From: Arenimonas caeni
Lineage (GTDB): Bacteria; Pseudomonadota; Gammaproteobacteria; Xanthomonadales; Xanthomonadaceae
Reading direction: 5' to 3'
Assembly (NCBI RefSeq): GCF_003024235.1
Contig: NZ_KZ679090.1
Location: 1-64,000 of the forward strand
Length of the DNA: 64,000 bases
This document shows, piece after piece, positions 59,861 to 64,000 of this stretch (within the stretch, counting starts at the first letter, position 1; the number at the start of each line of letters is the position of its first letter). The notes under the pieces are model-generated. The model ran no database searches, was not told the origin of the DNA, and saw only the letters and a program-made list of their open reading frames with translations. A program made the translations under genes and the position numbers.

Positions 59861-60202
59861 ATGCTGATCTACACCCTGGCCCTGATCTTCATCATCATCC
59901 CCATGACGATTCGGGCCTACCTGAGCCTCAAGGCGGGCAAGCTGCCCCTGCCGAAGTTCCAGAACAACATCGTCGTCAACCAGATCAAGATCCGGAACGC
60001 CCTCGGCGTGATGTACCACGTGCTGTTCTGGGGCTTCCATGTCTTCTTTGCCCTCTGGGCCGTCGAGAAGGAGGCGTGGGGCTCCTTTCTGGCCGTGGTC
60101 GTGTACATGGTGGCCAATCCGATGCTGTCCGCCCAGATCAAGGCGCGTGGCGTCACGGTGCAGCCCGCCAACCCGCCGGGTGGAACCAGCAACGGCAGCT
60201 AA
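59861..60202 (+). CDS. Small three-helix membrane protein
   Basis: This 113-residue protein has hydrophobic segments near residues 3-22 (IYTLALIFIIIPMTIRAYL), 50-68 (VMYHVLFWGFHVFFALWAV) and 75-88 (SFLAVVVYMVANPM). GGAGC lies a few bases before the ATG at 59861. The family is not recognised. It is the first gene rightward of the XRE operator, so probably repressed by it. Confidence 0.75.
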   Translation: MLIYTLALIFIIIPMTIRAYLSLKAGKLPLPKFQNNIVVNQIKIRNALGVMYHVLFWGFHVFFALWAVEKEAWGSFLAVVVYMVANPMLSAQIKARGVTVQPANPPGGTSNGS

Positions 60203-60233
60203 GCCCTCCACCGAGAGAGAACTTCCACGCACG

Positions 60234-60261
60234 GAGAGCCCGGCCAAATGGCCGGGCTCTC
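60234..60261 (+). terminator. Hairpin in the leader of the YqaJ gene
   Basis: A 12-bp perfect stem (GAGAGCCCGGCC with GGCCGGGCTCTC, loop AAAT) is followed by TGCTTTTGG. It ends 19 nt before the next start codon. Placement is the same as in the DUF932 leader. Confidence 0.65.
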
Positions 60262-60280
60262 TGCTTTTGGGGACAAGAAA

Positions 60281-61252
60281 ATGAGCAACGCATCCGCATT
60301 GCGACTGGTCGATACCCGGACCCTGTCGCGCGAACAATGGCTGGAGGTGAGGGCTGGTGGCATCGGAAGCTCGGACGCCGCCGCGGCGGTGGGCCTGTGC
60401 CCGTACAAGAGCCAGCTCGAGCTATGGATGGAGAAGACCGGACGCGCCACGAAGGCTGGCGAGCACCTCGGGCTCGACGACCCTCGGTACTGGGGCACGC
60501 TGCTGGAGCCCTTCGTGGCCAACGCCTACCAGCAGAAGACTGGGCGCAAGGTCCGCAAAGTCAACGCCGTCCTGCAGCATCCGAGCCTGCCTTTCATGCT
60601 GGCCAACATCGACCGCGAGGTGGTCGGCAGCCCCGACGTGCAGATCCTGGAGTGCAAGACCGCCGGCGAGTTCGGCGCGCGTCTCTGGCGGGACGGCGTG
60701 CCCGAGTACGTCCAGCTCCAGGTTCAGCACCAGCTGGCGGTAACGGGCAAGCAGGCGGCGGACGTGGCCGTGCTGCTGTGTGGCCAGACGCTCGAGGTAT
60801 TCCGGATTCCCCGGGACGACGAGGCCATCGCCCGCCTGGTCGTGCTGGAGGCGCGCTTCTGGGAGTACGTCGAGACTGACACGCCCCCGCCGGCTGACGG
60901 CAGTGAGTCCTCGGCCCGAGCACTTCGGAAGCTCTATCCGGGAGGCGGCGACACCGTCGACCTCACGGGCGACCCGGTGCTGGGGCAAGCGCTTGAGGAA
61001 CTGCGCCTGCTCCGGGATGAGCTGGACGCAAAGCAGGCCACGGCCGAGGCCCTCCGGCAGCGCATCCAGCAGGCCATGGGCGACGCATCGCGAGCGGTCC
61101 TCTCCACCGGCGAGGTCAGCTTCAAGCGAGCCAGGGATGGCGTGTCCATCGACACCCGGCAGCTGACCCTCGACCACCCCGAGCTCGTCGCCCGCTACAC
61201 CACCACCCGGCTGGGCGCCCGCCGGTTCCTGATCCTCGACAAACCTACCTGA
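60281..61252 (+). CDS. YqaJ/lambda-exonuclease-family recombinase nuclease
   Basis: This 323-residue protein has the YqaJ fold motifs: REQWLEVRAGGIGSSDAAAA, YWGTLLEPFVANAYQQKTGR (catalytic Glu), ANIDREVVGSPDVQILECKT (D...ExK) and VQLQVQHQLAVTG. The C-terminal third is a coiled helix. It would resect linear double-stranded DNA to give single strands for annealing. It lies directly before a possible partner gene, and such pairs are typical of plasmids and conjugative elements. Confidence 0.92.
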   Translation: MSNASALRLVDTRTLSREQWLEVRAGGIGSSDAAAAVGLCPYKSQLELWMEKTGRATKAGEHLGLDDPRYWGTLLEPFVANAYQQKTGRKVRKVNAVLQHPSLPFMLANIDREVVGSPDVQILECKTAGEFGARLWRDGVPEYVQLQVQHQLAVTGKQAADVAVLLCGQTLEVFRIPRDDEAIARLVVLEARFWEYVETDTPPPADGSESSARALRKLYPGGGDTVDLTGDPVLGQALEELRLLRDELDAKQATAEALRQRIQQAMGDASRAVLSTGEVSFKRARDGVSIDTRQLTLDHPELVARYTTTRLGARRFLILDKPT

Positions 61253-61268
61253 CCCCAGGGAGAACAAC

Positions 61269-62171
61269 ATGCTCAAAGGCTTGGCTATCACGCCGCCCGT
61301 GGTCGGGCGGATCTCGATCGGACGCGTGGTGGAGCGCAATGGCAAGCGCCTGCCGGAGAAGGACGACCAGTTCACCCTCACCAGTCAGGTACAGAACCGC
61401 GAAGGCTGGGTCCTGCACCCGCTGGACGAGCAGCTGCGCAAGGATGCGGGCGGAAAGCTGCGCTCTATCCCCGTCAGGCTGGTCTTCAACGACCCCGAGC
61501 TCAACCTCCGGGCCGACTACACCCTGTTCGACCGCACCACCGGGCGCCCGCAGTGCGTGGGCAACGGCGAGACCTGCCGACGCCGGGGCGGTGCGGAGGG
61601 GGTAGAGACCCTCCCTTGCCCGGGGCCGGACACCTGCAGCTACGCCGCAGGGGCTTGCAAGGCCTACGCCCGGTTCAACGTGCTGGTGGGCGATGGAGAA
61701 GAGGACGCCCTCGGCACCTTCGTGCTCCGTACCACCTCGTTCAACACCATCCGGACGCTGGCGGCTCGCCTGCAGTACTTCAGTGCTGTCTCGGGCGGGC
61801 GCCTCGCCACCATGCCGCTCGAGCTGAAGCTGCGCGGCAAGAGCACCACGCAGAGCCACCGTGCCCCGATCTACTACGTGGACCTGGTGGTCCGGCAGGG
61901 CATCACCCTGGAGCAGGCTATCGCTCAGGCGCGGGTGCGCGACGAGCAGCGCAGGAATGACGGGGTGGACCAGGCCGCGCTCGACGAGGCGGCCCGTCGC
62001 GGCTTCCTGAGCGGTGCCTACGAGGAACTGGAGGAGGACATCCCGGCCGTCGTTGAGGAGTTCTACCCGGAGGCCACCGCGGGCGACGCTTCAGCAGAAC
62101 CTCGGCAGGCGAGCCCCGTGAACCTCACGGGCCGGCTGCAGGAAAAGGTCGCCCGGATCGGGGCGGGATAA
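61269..62171 (+). CDS. Recombination directionality factor-like, Cys-cluster protein
   Basis: This 300-residue protein begins MLKGLAITPPVVGRISIGRV. It contains a possible zinc cluster (CVGNGETCRRRGG, CPGPDTCSYAAGACKAYARF) and FVLRTTSFNTIRTLAARLQY. The pattern resembles mobile-element proteins annotated as hydrolase/metal-binding or phage gp3-like recombination directionality factors. It starts 16 bp after the YqaJ gene. It may instead act with that exonuclease as a DNA-annealing factor. Family placement moderate, function uncertain. Confidence 0.7.
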   Translation: MLKGLAITPPVVGRISIGRVVERNGKRLPEKDDQFTLTSQVQNREGWVLHPLDEQLRKDAGGKLRSIPVRLVFNDPELNLRADYTLFDRTTGRPQCVGNGETCRRRGGAEGVETLPCPGPDTCSYAAGACKAYARFNVLVGDGEEDALGTFVLRTTSFNTIRTLAARLQYFSAVSGGRLATMPLELKLRGKSTTQSHRAPIYYVDLVVRQGITLEQAIAQARVRDEQRRNDGVDQAALDEAARRGFLSGAYEELEEDIPAVVEEFYPEATAGDASAEPRQASPVNLTGRLQEKVARIGAG

Positions 62172-62189
62172 GCAACCAAGGAGAAGGCA

Positions 62190-62387
62190 ATGATGTTTCG
62201 ACTGATTGGCGGCGCCGTGGTCTACGGCTTCGCCCTGTACGGCGTGGCCGCGTTCCTGGACCGCCCGAGGGTGAAGGTGTTCCTCGCCCAGGGCAGGCAG
62301 GGGCGTGGCACCCGCGGAGAAACGCATGAGACGCGCCAGGACGCGTCTTCGGAAGAGTCTGCGACCAGCTCCGCGACCGGCGACTGA
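62190..62387 (+). CDS. Small membrane-anchored protein
   Basis: This 65-residue protein has one N-terminal hydrophobic helix (LIGGAVVYGFALYGVAAFL) and a basic, then Ser/Thr/Glu-rich tail. A purine-rich AAGGAGAAGG precedes the ATG. It follows the previous gene by 18 bp. No family recognised. Confidence 0.6.
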   Translation: MMFRLIGGAVVYGFALYGVAAFLDRPRVKVFLAQGRQGRGTRGETHETRQDASSEESATSSATGD

Positions 62388-62445
62388 CGCGCTCATACAG
62401 GCGCGTGTACAGGCCTGTCAGGGGCCGTGCGATGCATGACACAAC

Positions 62446-62465
62446 AGGGGCGCTTCGGCGCCCCT
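62446..62465 (+). terminator. TTCG-loop hairpin in the leader of radC
   Basis: The 8-bp stem AGGGGCGC/GCGCCCCT with a TTCG tetraloop is followed by TTCTAC and ends 24 nt before the radC start. It is the third such leader hairpin in this module. Confidence 0.6.
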
Positions 62466-62489
62466 TTCTACTCACAGGGAGACAAGCAC

Positions 62490-62993
62490 ATGTCCATTGA
62501 CTGCAACAACCGCACGGCGCTGTTTGTGCGGGGCGGACGCAGCCGTTACTCACCTGCTTCGCCTGAGCAGATCGTGGAGGCGGCACGACGGGTCATCGAC
62601 CAGAGGGTGCCGGCGGGTACACCGTTCAAGGATCCCGAGATTGCCCGGACGTTCTTCCGGGACAAGCTGGCCGGCCTTGAGCGTGAGGTCTTCGCCGCAG
62701 CATTCCTCGACACCCGTCACCGACTGATCGAGTACGTGGAACTGTTCCACGGGACCATCGATGGCGCTGAGGTGCATCCGAGGGAGGTGGTGAAGAAGGC
62801 CATCGCGTGCAATGCGGCTGCGGTGCTGTTCAGTCACAACCATCCGTCGGGGGAAGTGGAGCCGTCGCCTGCTGACCGGGCGGTTACCGCGCGCCTGAAA
62901 CAGGCGCTGGTACTGGTTGATGTCAGGGTACTAGACCACGTCATCGTGGGTGGCAATGACACGCTGAGCATGGCGTCTCGCGGACTTCTTTGA
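62490..62993 (+). CDS. radC: RadC-family JAB/MPN protein
   Basis: This 167-residue protein lacks the N-terminal HhH domain of chromosomal RadC and has the JAB domain with the metal motif SHNHPSGEVEPSPAD, preceded by DTRHRLIEYVELFHGTIDGA and VHPREVVKKAIACNAAAV. This short form is typical of mobile elements. Function is unclear despite the historic repair name; a metal-dependent hydrolase is implied by the motif. Confidence 0.93.
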   Translation: MSIDCNNRTALFVRGGRSRYSPASPEQIVEAARRVIDQRVPAGTPFKDPEIARTFFRDKLAGLEREVFAAAFLDTRHRLIEYVELFHGTIDGAEVHPREVVKKAIACNAAAVLFSHNHPSGEVEPSPADRAVTARLKQALVLVDVRVLDHVIVGGNDTLSMASRGLL

Positions 62994-63012
62994 CTGGTCG
63001 GGAGCCAGTCCT

Positions 63013-63038
63013 CGCATTAGGGGTTCGCCCCTAATGCG
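63013..63038 (+). terminator. Hairpin terminator after radC
   Basis: An 11-bp perfect stem with a TTCG loop lies 20 bp after the radC stop. A run of T residues appears about 20 nt later (63058-63065). The remaining bases to 63258 contain no supported gene. Confidence 0.65.
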
Positions 63039-63258
63039 GGGCGATAGCTGTGGGTACTTTTTTTTCGTTGAAACCATTGGGAGATGCTTTTCTGGGCGGC
63101 TTCATGCACGACACAGCAGCTCACCGTCCTATCCGCCCTAGGGTCGAACACCTCCTTGCAACTCGGCCCTGATGTCGAGCGCGTGCTTCAGGAAGAGGAG
63201 TGTGTTGTCAGTGAACTATCGATCACAGGAGTGAAACCCTGTGTAAAAAAATGGTTCT

Positions 63259-64000
63259 TCACCCAAGTCCGGGGAATGCCGCCCGAATCTTCAGGAAGAA
63301 GTAGGCGTCGTCCCGGTAGCCGTAGGCCACCCGCTTGATGACCTTGATCTTGTTGTTGATGCCTTCGACCAGGTTGGTGCCCAAGGGCCAGCGGCAGTGG
63401 GCCAGGATGCCGGCCAGGTAGGGCTCGATGCGGCGAACGAAGGCCCGCAGTGGCTCCAGCCCACTGCGCAGGGCCCGGCGTTTCCAGCTTTTCCAGGCTT
63501 TCCTGGCCCAGGCTTCGGATCGGTAGTCCCAGAGCGCTTTGAGGTCATCCTTGAGCAGGTAGGTCGTCAACAGCGCCTTGTTGGCCGCCAGCAGTTCCTC
63601 CAGCCGCACGACCTGATCCCGCGGCACGTTTTCACGGTTACGCAGCAGCAGCCAGCGCGACGTCTTCACCACCCGCCGGGCTGGCTTGTCGCCCCTGAGT
63701 CGGTTGGCTTCATCCACCCGCACCCGGTCGATCACCTCGCGGCCGTACTTGGCCACGACGTGGAACAGGTCGTAGACCACCTCGGCGTTCGGGCAGTGCG
63801 CCCGCACTTCCAGGTCAAAAGCCGTGCTCATGTCCATGGCCACGGCCCGGATCTGGGCACAGCGATCAGGACCAAGGAGTTCAAAGAAAGGCCGAATGTC
63901 GGCCCTGGACCGACCCCGCCCCACCCACAGCACCCGCTTGCGCTCGGGATCAACGATCACCGTGGCATAGCGGTGGCCCTTTTGAATGGCGAACTCGTCC
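63259..64000 (-). CDS. ISL3-family (IS204/IS1001-type) transposase, truncated by window end
   Basis: The 247 visible C-terminal residues continue open through base 64000, so the N-terminus lies outside. The DDE domain shows DEFAIQKGHRYATVIVDPER (first Asp), AVAMDMSTAFDLEVRAHCPN (second Asp), VYDLFHVVAKYGREVIDRVR and, near the end, LVEGINNKIKVIKRVAYGYR (Glu). It would mobilise an ISL3 element. The insertion sequence's left end should lie shortly downstream of 63259, but I could not define its inverted repeat with only one side visible. Confidence 0.9.
   Translation of the reverse strand, partial: DEFAIQKGHRYATVIVDPERKRVLWVGRGRSRADIRPFFELLGPDRCAQIRAVAMDMSTAFDLEVRAHCPNAEVVYDLFHVVAKYGREVIDRVRVDEANRLRGDKPARRVVKTSRWLLLRNRENVPRDQVVRLEELLAANKALLTTYLLKDDLKALWDYRSEAWARKAWKSWKRRALRSGLEPLRAFVRRIEPYLAGILAHCRWPLGTNLVEGINNKIKVIKRVAYGYRDDAYFFLKIRAAFPGLG

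Noticed and set aside
63084-63338. 84-codon frame between radC and the transposase
   Set aside because: No ribosome site or homology signs, and it overlaps the transposase 3' end.
48378-64000. Prophage
   Set aside because: No capsid, portal, terminase, tail or lysis genes; DUF932, YqaJ and RadC are equally typical of plasmids and ICEs.

Overview
The window is high-GC (about 68-70% by eye) chromosomal DNA from a gammaproteobacterium, most likely of the Xanthomonadales/Lysobacterales or a close relative. The basis is the def-fmt-rsmB cluster divergent from LysM-dprA-smg(-topA), rpoD followed by a CAU-anticodon tRNA, trkA-trkH, a REP-like palindrome of the kind common in this order, and the protein families. 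No rRNA gene is present, so the assignment rests on gene content and order only.

Layout. 1-10.6 kb: three translationally coupled genes for large exported proteins (DUF11/OmpA-like, a big outer-membrane beta-protein, and a Gly-rich DUF11 protein). 10.6-11.7 kb: rpoH, with a near-perfect CIRCE (HrcA) operator in its leader. 11.7-14.1 kb: a divergent NarL-type response regulator and sensor kinase. 14.1-18.2 kb: priA and a sigma-like/DUF3106 membrane protein, separated by a 442-bp gap carrying two inverted perfect DnaA boxes. 18.2-26.2 kb: mixed envelope and metabolic genes (DUF3667, MATE pump, sppA, a lipoprotein, an SDR, a DUF4124 protein, an amidohydrolase). 26.3-36.6 kb: topA, a GYF/RDD/pilin-like fusion, smg, dprA, LysM, then def, fmt, rsmB and a glycosyltransferase. 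36.6-46.3 kb: two tandem ArnT-like glycosyltransferases, trkA-trkH, two PH-domain membrane proteins, a lipid A-type acyltransferase and dtd. 46.4-48.5 kb: rpoD and tRNA-Ile2(CAU).

From 48.4 kb to the right edge lies an integrated mobile element. A P4-type tyrosine integrase starts 177 bp after the tRNA, its upstream region holding four copies of one octamer. Two divergent defence operons follow. The leftward one is a complete EcoRII-like restriction-modification system: an HTH-Dcm cytosine methyltransferase, a Vsr endonuclease and an EcoRII-type nuclease, with an operator resembling that of M.SsoII. The rightward one is a four-gene module: SNF2 helicase, stand-alone EcoRII-N (B3-like) DNA-binding domain, MORC/MutL-like GHKL ATPase and HNH nuclease. 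Because the stand-alone domain belongs to the family that reads CCWGG in EcoRII, both operons may act on one sequence, with the single methyltransferase protecting self DNA from both. This is the most interesting feature of the window; related GHKL-helicase-nuclease loci have been predicted computationally, but I know of no experimental account of this arrangement.

58-63 kb is a plasmid/ICE-like maintenance module (DUF932, XRE repressor, small membrane proteins, YqaJ exonuclease, a protein resembling recombination directionality factors, RadC), several genes having a strong hairpin leader. An ISL3-family transposase runs off the right end. No phage structural or conjugation genes are visible, and the far attachment site lies outside the window.
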